This document shows, piece after piece, positions 8,192 through 16,354 of a stretch of DNA of 64,000 nt. Made by a program: the position numbers and the translations under genes. Under the pieces are notes generated by a model. That model was not told the DNA's origin, ran no database searches, and saw only the letters and a list, made by a program, of their open reading frames with translations. Every line of letters starts with the position of its first letter. The first letter of the stretch is position 1. The stretch comes from Pseudomonadota bacterium. Its GTDB lineage: Bacteria; Pseudomonadota; Alphaproteobacteria; Rhizobiales; Xanthobacteraceae. The stretch is taken from contig JAEXYA010000039.1 in the NCBI GenBank assembly GCA_023451825.1, positions 69,531-133,530 on the forward strand, read 5' to 3'.

Positions 8192-8955
8192 GCGATCTCA
8201 GCATTCGCCATCTGTCAAAATCGTTCGGCGGCGTGCGTGCCGTCAATGACGTGTCGTTCGAGATCAGGCGTGGCGAATTCCTCGCGCTGATCGGGCCCAA
8301 CGGCGCGGGCAAATCGACCTGCTTCAACATGATCAATGGCCAGTTGCCGCCCGATGCCGGTGAGATCTGGTTCGAGGGCAACAAGCTCAACGGGCGTAAG
8401 CCGCGCGATATCTGGCGGCTCGGAATCGGCCGCACGTTCCAGGTGGCAGCGACATTCAACTCGATGACTGTGGTCGAGAATGTGCAGATGGCGCTGCTCT
8501 CCCATGCCGATCAGATCTATCGGCTGTGGCAGCCGGCGCGCGCGCTTCATCGTGAGCGTGCGCTCGAGCTGCTTGCTCAAGTCGGCATGCAAGACGCTGC
8601 TGACAGGCCGAGCCGCGAACTCGCCTATGGCGACGTCAAGCGCGTCGAGCTTGCCATCGCGCTCGCCAATGATCCGCGGTTGCTGCTAATGGATGAGCCC
8701 ACCGCCGGCATGGCTCCGAAGGAGCGCAACGATTTGATCGCGCTGGTGAAGCGGCTGGTGATCGAACGCGGCATCTCGGTGCTGTTCACCGAGCATTCGA
8801 TGGATGTCGTGTTCGCATTTGCGGACCGCATTATCGTGCTGGCCCGTGGCAAGCTGATTGCGGACGGCGATGCCAAATCGATCCGGGATAATCCGCAGGT
8901 GCAGGAAGTCTATTTCGGCACCGGCAAGACCTTCAAAGCGGAGGCGCGGGCATGA
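8188..8955 (+). CDS. ABC transporter ATP-binding protein (LivG type)
   Basis: First ATPase of the branched-chain-type importer, 255 residues. Walker A is GPNGAGKST near residue 36, the Q-loop is in GRTFQVAATF, the signature region is degenerate (SRELAYGDVKRVELA in place of LSYGxQ), Walker B is LLLMDEPTAGM and the switch histidine is in FTEHSMDVVFAFADRI. The long region between Q-loop and signature is usual for LivG. The ATG overlaps the permease stop, and its own stop overlaps the next ATPase start, so translation is coupled. Confidence 0.93.
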   Translation: MSDLSIRHLSKSFGGVRAVNDVSFEIRRGEFLALIGPNGAGKSTCFNMINGQLPPDAGEIWFEGNKLNGRKPRDIWRLGIGRTFQVAATFNSMTVVENVQMALLSHADQIYRLWQPARALHRERALELLAQVGMQDAADRPSRELAYGDVKRVELAIALANDPRLLLMDEPTAGMAPKERNDLIALVKRLVIERGISVLFTEHSMDVVFAFADRIIVLARGKLIADGDAKSIRDNPQVQEVYFGTGKTFKAEARA

Positions 8956-9680
8956 GCACGCCGATGCTGACAGTCGAGAATCTTCGCGCCTCCTATGGAG
9001 CCGCGCAGATCCTTTACGATCTCGGGCTCGAAGTCGGGCGAGGCGAAGTGGTTGCGCTGATGGGGCGCAATGGCGCTGGCAAGACCACGACCATGAAGGC
9101 CGTGATGGGCCTGATGGCGCAGTCCGCCGGCAAGATCACCTTCGATGGGAAGGATATTTCCGGCCGCCAGCCTTATGAGATCGCGCGACTTGGCCTCGGC
9201 TTCGTCCCGGAAGATCGCCGCATATTTTCCGATCTCACCGTACTGGAAAATCTCGATATCGGCCGTCAACCGCCACGCAAGTTCAGCGATGGCATCGACG
9301 CGCCGCAATGGACCGAGCAAAAATTGCTCACGCTGTTTCCCAATCTCGGCGAGATGCCGAACCGTCCGGGTGGGCGTATGAGCGGCGGCGAACAGCAGAT
9401 GCTCACGGTGGCGCGTACGCTGATGGGCAATCCGCTTCTCATCCTGCTCGATGAGCCGTCCGAAGGCGTCGCCCCAGTCATCGTGGAGATGATGGCTAGC
9501 ACCATCGTCGAACTCAAGAAGGCCGGCGTTTCCATCCTTCTATCCGAGCAGAACGTCCATTTCGCGGAGCTGGTGTCCGATCGCGCCTATGTGCTCGAGA
9601 AAGGTCAAATTCGATGGAATGGGACCATGGTCGAGCTCGCGGACAATGTCGATATTCAGCGCGCATATCTCACCGTCTAG
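8952..9680 (+). CDS. ABC transporter ATP-binding protein (LivF type)
   Basis: Second ATPase of the importer, 242 residues. Walker A is GRNGAGKTT, the signature is MSGGEQQM, Walker B is LLILLDEPSEGV, and the switch region is LSEQNVHFAELVSDRAYVLEKG. All are intact. Starts with ATGA overlap on the LivG-type gene and ends the operon. A MarR regulator follows 71 bp later on the same strand, possibly with its own promoter. Confidence 0.93.
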   Translation: MSTPMLTVENLRASYGAAQILYDLGLEVGRGEVVALMGRNGAGKTTTMKAVMGLMAQSAGKITFDGKDISGRQPYEIARLGLGFVPEDRRIFSDLTVLENLDIGRQPPRKFSDGIDAPQWTEQKLLTLFPNLGEMPNRPGGRMSGGEQQMLTVARTLMGNPLLILLDEPSEGVAPVIVEMMASTIVELKKAGVSILLSEQNVHFAELVSDRAYVLEKGQIRWNGTMVELADNVDIQRAYLTV

Positions 9681-9681
9681 C

Positions 9682-9696
9682 GATCAAAACTTGATC
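9682..9696. promoter_or_regulatory. inverted repeat GATCAA-aac-TTGATC before the MarR gene
   Basis: Perfect 6-bp inverted repeat with a 3-bp spacer, located 2-16 bp after the LivF-type stop and about 56 bp before the MarR start. The first 11 bases (GATCAAAACTT) also occur at 4847-4857, ahead of the same ABC operon. It could be an autoregulatory site; it is too short and lacks the T-run expected of a terminator. Confidence 0.3.
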
Positions 9697-9751
9697 TGTT
9701 CCTGCCCCTGCGAATGGTTCATAAATGCGGTCAGAGAGCAGGGCCGTCGTG

Positions 9752-10210
9752 ATGCAGAAGTCGAGCAAGGTGAAGTCGCAGGATGGGAGCGAGACGCCCG
9801 CCGGCTATGAGCTCGATGCACAGGTCGGCTTCCTGCTGCGCGTCGCGATGCAGCGCCATACCTCGATCTTCATGTCGCACATGGTCGATGAACTGACCCA
9901 GACGCAATTTGCTGTCATGGCGAAGCTGCATGAGGTCGGGCCCAGTTCGCAGAACCATCTTGGCCGTCTGGTCTATCTTGATGCTGCGACGATCAAGGGC
10001 GTGGTCGATCGGCTTGGGTTGCGCGGCCTGGTTGCCACCGGTGCCGATCCCAACGATCGCCGCCGCCGCGCGGTCTCGCTAACGGAAAAGGGAAGCCGTG
10101 TGGTCGAAGCCGCGATCCGTGTGGCGGCGGATGTTACGACAAAGACGCTTCGGCCGCTGACGGTGGATGAGCAGCGCACACTGACGCGGCTGTTGAAGAA
10201 GATCACGTAA
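9752..10210 (+). CDS. MarR-family transcriptional regulator
   Basis: Winged-helix repressor of about 152 residues. Visible features are the N-terminal dimer helices (ELDAQVGFLLRVAMQRHT), the recognition-helix region (SQNHLGRLVYLDAATIKGVVDRL), the wing (TGADPNDRRRRAVSLTEKG) and the C-terminal dimerisation helix. MarR proteins usually repress neighbouring catabolic genes and are released by a small aromatic ligand or acyl-CoA. The ATG at 9752 has AGGG upstream and is preferred over one at 9725 with none. It is the only regulator in the 1-16200 region, so it is the first candidate for the shared GTTTG..CAAAC sites. Its stop lies 2 bp from the stop of the converging hydroxylase operon. Confidence 0.9.
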   Translation: MQKSSKVKSQDGSETPAGYELDAQVGFLLRVAMQRHTSIFMSHMVDELTQTQFAVMAKLHEVGPSSQNHLGRLVYLDAATIKGVVDRLGLRGLVATGADPNDRRRRAVSLTEKGSRVVEAAIRVAADVTTKTLRPLTVDEQRTLTRLLKKIT

Positions 10211-10212
10211 CC

Positions 10213-12522
10213 CTACAGTCGATTGATCAATTCCTTTACCTTCTGCGGCGACACCGGCAGCCGCGTGATCGCACCAGGCTGGCCGAGCGCATCATCGATA
10301 GCTGCTGCAATCGCCGCGCCGACTGCATTGGCGCCGCCTTCGCCGGCGCCTTTCAGCCCCATTGGATTGAGTGGGCTTGGCGCGTCCTCGGTGACGATCA
10401 CATCCACTTGCGGCACTTCCCGCGCTGTCGGCATCAGGTAGTCCGCAAAGGTTACCGCCAGTGGCTCACCGCGGTCGTCATAGCTGAATTCCTCATAGAG
10501 CGCGCCGCCAAGGCCCTGGGCGACACCGCCGACGATCTGGCCGTCGATCAGCATGGGGTTGATGGCCTTGCCGATGTCATAGGCGACCAGATAGCGCTCC
10601 ACCGTGACGCCGCCTGTGTCGCGCGCCAGCGACACCACGGCGACATGGACGCCATAGGGATAGGTCATGTGCTTCGACTCGAACGAGGCTTCGGCGAACA
10701 GGCCGGGTTCCTTATCGCCGACGAGATTGCTGCCCGGCTCCAGCGCCTTCGCGATTTCGGCAAGCGACATTGAAGGGCCGGTGCTGCCGTCGAGGCGGAC
10801 GATCCCGCCATCGACGATATCGAGTTGATCGGCCGGCAGCTGCATCAGCTCCGCCGCAGCAGCGATGGCATTGTCACGCAGTTTCAACGCCGCCTGCCGC
10901 GTCGCTTCGCCCGTCATCACCGAGACGCGCGAGGCGAACGCGCCCAGGCCGCGGGCGATGCGATCGGTTTGGCCGTGAATGACGCCGACATCGTCATAAC
11001 GGGCACCAAGTTTCTCCGCGCAGATCTGCGCAATAACGGTTTCGACGCCCTGGCCGACCGAAGCGGCGCCGGTGACAACTTCGATCTTGCCGTCAATGCC
11101 GACAGTGATGCGGACATCGTCGAACGGGCCGAGCCCGCTTTTCTCCACGAACATGCCGAGCCCGGCGCCGACCAGTTCACCGTCCTTGCGCCGCTCAGCG
11201 ATCTGCGCCTGCAACATTGGCCAGCCAATGCCATCCAGCGCTTTGTCGAGCAGTTTTGCGTAGTCGCCGGAGTCCAGCACGATATCGGTGCCCAGCGTTT
11301 CCAGTGCACGGGTTACCGGCATCTCGCTGACCGGGATCAGGTTACGGCGACGCACCTCGACGCCGTCGATTCCGACTTTGGCCGCAACGGCATCAAGCAG
11401 GCGCTCGCGCACAAAGGTGCTTTCATAGCGGCCGGGCGCGCGATAGGTGCCGCCGGGTGTCTTGTTGGTGAGGCGGATATGCCCGCGGGCGCGATAGGCG
11501 GGAATGCGATAGGGGCCGGGCAGCATTGCTGCGGCAAGGTCGGGCACGGTGGCGGCATGCGTGCGCATATAGCCGCCCTGATCGTGAAAGAACTCGTCAT
11601 CGATGGCGAGGATGTTGCCGCGCGCGTCGATGGCTGCGCGGATGTGATGCGTCTGCTGGCGTGAGTGATTGGCGGCAATCAGGTGTTCGCGCCGGTCCTC
11701 GATCCATTTCACCGGCCGGCCAAGCCGCATTGCGGCCAGACAGACCAGCACATCCTCGGGATACATCTCGCCGCGAATGCCGAAACCGCCGCCGACATGG
11801 CCCTCAAAGAGATGGGTGTTGGCAGCGCTGCGGCCGAACATCTTTGCCAGCTGGTCGCGATTCCAATGCGGCACTTTTGCGGCGCCGTACATTTCCAGCA
11901 TGTCTGTCTCGGCAATATAGCGTCCGATGGCGCCGCGCGTCTCCATCGGCACGCCGGAATGTCGGCCGATGGAGAGGGTGAGTTCGACCGTTGCATGCGC
12001 GCCGGCGAAAGCGGCATCGATATCGCCGTAGCTCTTCTCGATCAGCGCCGTCTCGGTGGGTAGGCCGTCGCGGAATTCGCCGACGTCGCTATCGGCATGC
12101 AGGATGACCGGCAGTTCCTCGATCGCGACCTCGACATGCTCGGCTGCGTCCTCGGCGAGATAGGGATCCTCCGCAAACACCACCGCGACGGGATCGCCGA
12201 CATAGCGCACCTTGTCCTTGGCGAGGATCGTCTGGCGATAGGCGGCGAGCTGTTCGAGCCGCGTGAGGCGGAAATCGATGGGCGGAATATCCGCCACATC
12301 CTTGAAACTCCAGGCCGCGACGACACCGGGGATTGCAAGGGCAGGGGCGAGATCGACCGAGACGATACGGCCATGCGCATAAGTCGAGCGGACCACGCGC
12401 ATATAGAGCTGATCAGGGAAATTGATATCGGCAGCAAACCGGCCTTGTCCGCGCAGCAGCGGGCCATCTTCCTTGCGGGTGACGGATTTGCCGACCAGCA
12501 CCGGTTTGGCCGGTGCGCTCAC
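10213..12522 (-). CDS. molybdenum hydroxylase large subunit (xanthine dehydrogenase/CoxL family), first copy
   Basis: Molybdopterin-binding catalytic subunit, 769 residues. N-terminal GKSVTRKEDGPLLRGQGRF, a GGGFG motif (GHVGGGFGIRGE), the motif TYRAPGR where CO dehydrogenase has AYRCSFR, and the catalytic glutamate in KGAGEGGANAVG near the C-terminus. The TYRAPGR motif excludes form I CO dehydrogenase, so this is a hydroxylase of an unknown, probably cyclic or aldehyde, substrate. The GTG start at 12522 overlaps the 2Fe-2S gene stop (GTGA). Last gene of a four-gene operon that encodes two different large subunits; it resembles the other copy only at family level. Confidence 0.9.
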   Translation of the reverse strand: MSAPAKPVLVGKSVTRKEDGPLLRGQGRFAADINFPDQLYMRVVRSTYAHGRIVSVDLAPALAIPGVVAAWSFKDVADIPPIDFRLTRLEQLAAYRQTILAKDKVRYVGDPVAVVFAEDPYLAEDAAEHVEVAIEELPVILHADSDVGEFRDGLPTETALIEKSYGDIDAAFAGAHATVELTLSIGRHSGVPMETRGAIGRYIAETDMLEMYGAAKVPHWNRDQLAKMFGRSAANTHLFEGHVGGGFGIRGEMYPEDVLVCLAAMRLGRPVKWIEDRREHLIAANHSRQQTHHIRAAIDARGNILAIDDEFFHDQGGYMRTHAATVPDLAAAMLPGPYRIPAYRARGHIRLTNKTPGGTYRAPGRYESTFVRERLLDAVAAKVGIDGVEVRRRNLIPVSEMPVTRALETLGTDIVLDSGDYAKLLDKALDGIGWPMLQAQIAERRKDGELVGAGLGMFVEKSGLGPFDDVRITVGIDGKIEVVTGAASVGQGVETVIAQICAEKLGARYDDVGVIHGQTDRIARGLGAFASRVSVMTGEATRQAALKLRDNAIAAAAELMQLPADQLDIVDGGIVRLDGSTGPSMSLAEIAKALEPGSNLVGDKEPGLFAEASFESKHMTYPYGVHVAVVSLARDTGGVTVERYLVAYDIGKAINPMLIDGQIVGGVAQGLGGALYEEFSYDDRGEPLAVTFADYLMPTAREVPQVDVIVTEDAPSPLNPMGLKGAGEGGANAVGAAIAAAIDDALGQPGAITRLPVSPQKVKELINRL

Positions 12523-12998
12523 GGCTGGCGCATCTCGATGGCTGCGGCGCGCACGGCCTTGATGATGTTCTGATAGCCGGTGCAGCGGCACAGGTTCGAC
12601 GACAGCACATCGACGAGATCGTGGTCGGATATGTCCGGCTCGCGTTCCAGCACGCCCACCGCAAGCATCAGGAAGCCCGGCGTGCAGAAACCGCATTGCA
12701 GGCCGTGGTTTTCCATGAAAGCGCGCTGCATCACATGCATCTCGTCGCCGTTCGCAAGCCCTTCCACGGTGCGGATCTGTTTGCCGTGGGCCTGATGCGC
12801 GAACATCAGGCAGGAGCGCACCGGCTCACCATCCACCAGCACCGTGCAGGCGCCGCAGACGCCGTGTTCGCAGCCGATATGGGTCCCGGTCTGGCCGCAT
12901 TCCTCGCGGATGGCATCCGCCAGCGTCCGCCGCGCCTCCACGTGGATCGCATGGGCCTTGCCGTTGATGGTGAGGGTGATGTCGGTCTTGTCGGTCAT
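12519..12998 (-). CDS. molybdenum hydroxylase 2Fe-2S subunit
   Basis: Small iron-sulfur subunit, 159 residues, passing electrons from the molybdenum centre to FAD. The plant-ferredoxin-type cluster motif is CEHGVCGACTVLVDGEPVRSC in the N-terminal half (quoted to its last cysteine, split here as CEHGVCGAC and C near VRSC). The second cluster uses CGFC and CRC (LQCGFCTPG, SNLCRCTGYQNI). The length matches CoxS/XdhA-type subunits. Coupled by 4-bp overlaps to the large-subunit genes on both sides. As the only 2Fe-2S gene in the operon it probably serves both large subunits. Confidence 0.93.
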   Translation of the reverse strand: MTDKTDITLTINGKAHAIHVEARRTLADAIREECGQTGTHIGCEHGVCGACTVLVDGEPVRSCLMFAHQAHGKQIRTVEGLANGDEMHVMQRAFMENHGLQCGFCTPGFLMLAVGVLEREPDISDHDLVDVLSSNLCRCTGYQNIIKAVRAAAIEMRQP

Positions 12999-15346
12999 GG
13001 TAGTTTCCCGCTGTTGCGGAGGGCAGCGCGGATGCGCTGGGGCGTTGCCGGCATTTCGTCGATGGAGACGTTGAATGGTCTCAGCGCATCATTGATGGCG
13101 GAGATCACCGCCGCCGGCGCGCCGATGGCGCCACCTTCGCCAAGGCCCTTGGCTTTGGTGATGGTGTTGCCGGTGAGCGTCTCGATGTGATGCAGCTCGA
13201 TCTCCGGAATCTCATGCGCCGTCGGCGGCAGGAAGTCTGCCAGTGTCGAGGTCATGATGTTCCCGGTCTCGTCATAGATGATCTCCTCGAGCAGCGCATT
13301 GCCGATGCCCTGCGCGACGCCGCCATGGACCTGACCGTCAGCGATCATCGGGTTGATGATCAGCCCGGCATCCTCGGCCACGAGGAATTTTTCGAGGGTG
13401 ACAGCGCCGGTTTCGATATCGACTTCGACCACGGCGACGTGGCAAGCATTGGAGAATGTCCCGGAGGGATCGTAGGTGGCGTTCTCCGAAAGTCCGGGCT
13501 CGATCTCGCCCTTAAAAATATGCGTCTGGTGATAGGCCGCCCGTGCCATCGATGCGATGGTAACGGATCGATCGGTGCCGATCACATGGGCAGATCCTGC
13601 TTCGAGCTTGATGTCCTCCGGCGATGCCTCCAGCAGATGGCTCGCCATCTTCAGCAGCTTTGCTCGGATCTTCTGCGCCGCCATCAGGCTGGCGCCGCCG
13701 GACAGCACCAGCGAGCGGCTCGCAAACGTGCCCCAGCCATAGGGCGAGCGATCGGTGTCGCCATGCACCACTTTGATGAATTGTGGATCGATACCGATCT
13801 CATCCGCGATGATCTGCGCCAGTGACGTCCGCAGCCCCTGGCCGTGTGGCGAGGAGCCGATGCGCGCTTCGACGAAGCCGGAGGGATCGACAGTGAGGAT
13901 GACCGTCTCGAAGCCTGGTGTGATCTCCATGCCGCGCGCCGCAAAAGCCGGGCTGCCATAGCCTGTGCGTTCGGAGAAAGTGGCGAATCCGATGCCGAGA
14001 TAGCGGCCTTGCGCACGTGCGGTTTCCTGCCGCTTGCGGAAGGCGCCGAGTCCGATGGCTTCGATCGCCATCTCCATGGTCGCGCGATAGGTGCCGTCGT
14101 CGAACACAAGGCCGGTCGCCGATGTGTAGGGAAACGTGTCGATCAGGTTGCGGCGGCGCAATTCGGTCGGCTCGATGCCGAAGACACCGGCAGCCTTGTC
14201 CATCAGCCGTTCGAGCACGAAGGTGATCACCGGTCGCGAGACGCCGCGATAGGGCGCCATCGGGCAGGTGTTCGTCATCACGCCGCGGGAACGACAGTCA
14301 TAGGCGCGCACGTCGTAGGGACCAGGGAGTTCGGCCAGCGCCATCAGCGGCTCCACGCCGCAGGTGGTGGGGAAGCAGGAATAGGCGCCGATATTGGCGA
14401 CGATGTCGCCGCGCAGCGCCAGCAGCTTGCCGCGGGCATTAAAGGCGCCTTCGAGCTCGACATATTGATCGCGGCTGTGAAAGCTCGCGATCAGGTTTTC
14501 GCGGCGATCCTCCGTCCAGGCCACCGAGCTGCGCAGATGCCGCGCGAGCCACACCAGCAGCACATATTCCGGCGCCAGCGACATTTTTTGTCCGAACCCA
14601 CCGCCGACATCGGGCGCGATCACGCGGAGTTCGGATTCCGGCATGCCGAGAATGTCGCAAACCGCGGTGCGCATCAGATGCGGCATCTGCGTCGTGCAGG
14701 TCAATGTCACGCGTTCGGTGAGGGGATCATAGACGGCACGCCCCGCGCGCGCTTCCATCGGCGTCGCATTCTGTCGGCGTGAGCGCGCCTCGACTTTGAC
14801 GATGCGATCGGCGGCCTTCCAGACGTCCTCGAATTTCGGCGTGACGATATGGCCTTCGACGATCACATTGTGATCAGTCCCGGCATGAACACGCGGGGCA
14901 TCGCCAGCCAGCGCATCGCGGGCATCCGTCAGCGGCGGGGTCTCGGTGATCGCCACCTCGACCTGATCGGCAAGATCCTCCGCCTCGTCCTTGCCGGGCG
15001 CATAGACGGCGGCGATGCATTCGCCGGTGAAGCGCACCACGCCATCGGCCAGGATCGGTTGCCCGACCGGCACATAATTGAACTTGCTGAGCATCGGCTT
15101 GATCGGTTTCAAGTCCTGCAGGTCCGCTGCCGTCACGATGCCGATGCCATCGGGCGCTTCGATGCTGTCGATTGTCCCCGCCGCCACATGGCTGCGCACG
15201 AAGCGCACCCAGTGCGTCGCCGGAAGATCAGCGGTAAATCGCCCGCGGCCCGAGACGAGCGCGGGATCTTCGAGCCGGCGGATCGAGCGCCCGACCCATG
15301 TCGTGCCCGACCCCTTGGTGTGCTCCGTCTTCCCGTGCATGATCAC
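12995..15346 (-). CDS. molybdenum hydroxylase large subunit (xanthine dehydrogenase/CoxL family), second copy
   Basis: Molybdopterin-binding catalytic subunit, 783 residues. It starts WVGRSIRRLEDPALVSGRGRF, carries GGGFG (PDVGGGFGQKM), PYRGVSRP at the active-site loop where form I CO dehydrogenase has AYRCSFR, and the catalytic glutamate in KGLGEGGAIGAPAA. The different loop compared with the neighbouring large subunit (TYRAPGR) suggests a different substrate or step. The GTG at 15346 overlaps the stop of the FAD gene; an ATG two codons later (15340) is the alternative start. Downstream coupling to the 2Fe-2S gene is again a 4-bp overlap. Confidence 0.9.
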   Translation of the reverse strand: MIMHGKTEHTKGSGTTWVGRSIRRLEDPALVSGRGRFTADLPATHWVRFVRSHVAAGTIDSIEAPDGIGIVTAADLQDLKPIKPMLSKFNYVPVGQPILADGVVRFTGECIAAVYAPGKDEAEDLADQVEVAITETPPLTDARDALAGDAPRVHAGTDHNVIVEGHIVTPKFEDVWKAADRIVKVEARSRRQNATPMEARAGRAVYDPLTERVTLTCTTQMPHLMRTAVCDILGMPESELRVIAPDVGGGFGQKMSLAPEYVLLVWLARHLRSSVAWTEDRRENLIASFHSRDQYVELEGAFNARGKLLALRGDIVANIGAYSCFPTTCGVEPLMALAELPGPYDVRAYDCRSRGVMTNTCPMAPYRGVSRPVITFVLERLMDKAAGVFGIEPTELRRRNLIDTFPYTSATGLVFDDGTYRATMEMAIEAIGLGAFRKRQETARAQGRYLGIGFATFSERTGYGSPAFAARGMEITPGFETVILTVDPSGFVEARIGSSPHGQGLRTSLAQIIADEIGIDPQFIKVVHGDTDRSPYGWGTFASRSLVLSGGASLMAAQKIRAKLLKMASHLLEASPEDIKLEAGSAHVIGTDRSVTIASMARAAYHQTHIFKGEIEPGLSENATYDPSGTFSNACHVAVVEVDIETGAVTLEKFLVAEDAGLIINPMIADGQVHGGVAQGIGNALLEEIIYDETGNIMTSTLADFLPPTAHEIPEIELHHIETLTGNTITKAKGLGEGGAIGAPAAVISAINDALRPFNVSIDEMPATPQRIRAALRNSGKLP

Positions 15347-16200
15347 TGCTGTGCATGTTCGAGCGCGCGCCGTGTCACGGCGCGGACGAGATCGCGACGA
15401 TAGTCGGCGGTGGTCTGGATATCCTCGATGGGGTCGACGGCGAGGGCCGCGGCTTCGCCGGCGGCGACGAACAACTCAGGCGAAGGCGCCTGACCGTTCA
15501 GCACGTCTTCGGCCTCGGCAATGCGCCGCGCGCGATCCTCGGCGCCGCCGATGCCGACGCGCGCATCAGCGATCTTCCCATCCACCAGCCGATAGGTGAC
15601 CAGCGCGGCCGACATCGCGAAATCGCCGGCACGACGGCTGAATTCGTAGAAGCCGAATTTTGTATCCGCCGGCAGTAGCGGCAATCGCGCTTCCGCGAGA
15701 AACTCGTCTTCCTGCAACGCCGTCGTCATGATGCCTTCGAGGAATTCGTCGATCGGCACGCGGCGTTCGCCGCGCACACTCTTCACCACCAACTCCGCGC
15801 CGAGCGTTGCCGATGTCAGGCACCATTCCGATGACGGATCGGCATGGGCGAGACTGCCGCAAAAAGTGCCACGCATGCGGATCGGATAATGCGCAATATG
15901 CTTGGCGACATAAGCGAGCAGTAACCCGAGCGGTCCGTCGATGACGGGCTTGTGGAACGCGCCATGGCGCACACGTGCGCCGATGGTGAGGTGATCGCCG
16001 TCGATCGCGAGACGATCAAGCCCTTCGACCTCATTGATATCGATCAGATGCGCCGGCCGCGCCATGCGGAATGCCATGATCGGCACGAGGCTTTGCCCGC
16101 CCGCGAGGATGCGTCCGTCCAGCGGCGCATATTCGGCCAAAGCCTTCACGACTTCGTCCACCGTGCGGGGAACGTGGCGCGTAAACGACGCCGGTTTCAT
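15343..16200 (-). CDS. molybdenum hydroxylase FAD-binding subunit
   Basis: Medium subunit, 285 residues, carrying FAD and handing electrons to the acceptor. FAD-contact motifs AGGQSLVPIM (early) and TFCGSLAHADPSSEW (middle) fit the CoxM/XdhC-like family, and the C-terminal CODH FAD domain is present (GGAEDRARRIAEAE). It is the promoter-proximal gene of the four-gene operon FAD, large, 2Fe-2S, large. Its promoter region holds a perfect TTGACA and a GTTTG..CAAAC-like site. Start ATG at 16200. Confidence 0.92.
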   Translation of the reverse strand: MKPASFTRHVPRTVDEVVKALAEYAPLDGRILAGGQSLVPIMAFRMARPAHLIDINEVEGLDRLAIDGDHLTIGARVRHGAFHKPVIDGPLGLLLAYVAKHIAHYPIRMRGTFCGSLAHADPSSEWCLTSATLGAELVVKSVRGERRVPIDEFLEGIMTTALQEDEFLAEARLPLLPADTKFGFYEFSRRAGDFAMSAALVTYRLVDGKIADARVGIGGAEDRARRIAEAEDVLNGQAPSPELFVAAGEAAALAVDPIEDIQTTADYRRDLVRAVTRRALEHAQQ

Positions 16201-16235
16201 CCGATCTACCCCTCATCAGGAGCGTCAAAATTCAC

Positions 16236-16267
16236 TTGTATGCTAACAATCGCGCCATCCTTGTCAA
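16236..16267 (-). promoter_or_regulatory. promoter and operator candidate of the molybdenum hydroxylase operon
   Basis: Read on the minus strand, TTGACA (16267-16262) is followed after 16 bp by TAGCAT (16245-16240). The -10 is embedded in TTGTTAGCATACAA. On the plus strand TTGTATGCTAAC (16236-16247) matches TTGTAAGCAAAC at 2129-2140 in 10 of 12 positions. The site would overlap the -10 box, about 40 bp before the FAD-subunit start. Confidence 0.5.
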
Positions 16268-16354
16268 TCAGCGCCCGTGCTGGAAATCGCGGCGATCAAC
16301 GCCTGCGAATGCGGCACTGCGCAAATACGGTGATGATGCTGCGCTGCGGTCAGG

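Noticed and set aside
10213..15346. Second CO dehydrogenase
   Set aside because: The two large subunits here lack the AYRCSFR copper loop; they have TYRAPGR and PYRGVSRP, so they are other molybdenum hydroxylases.
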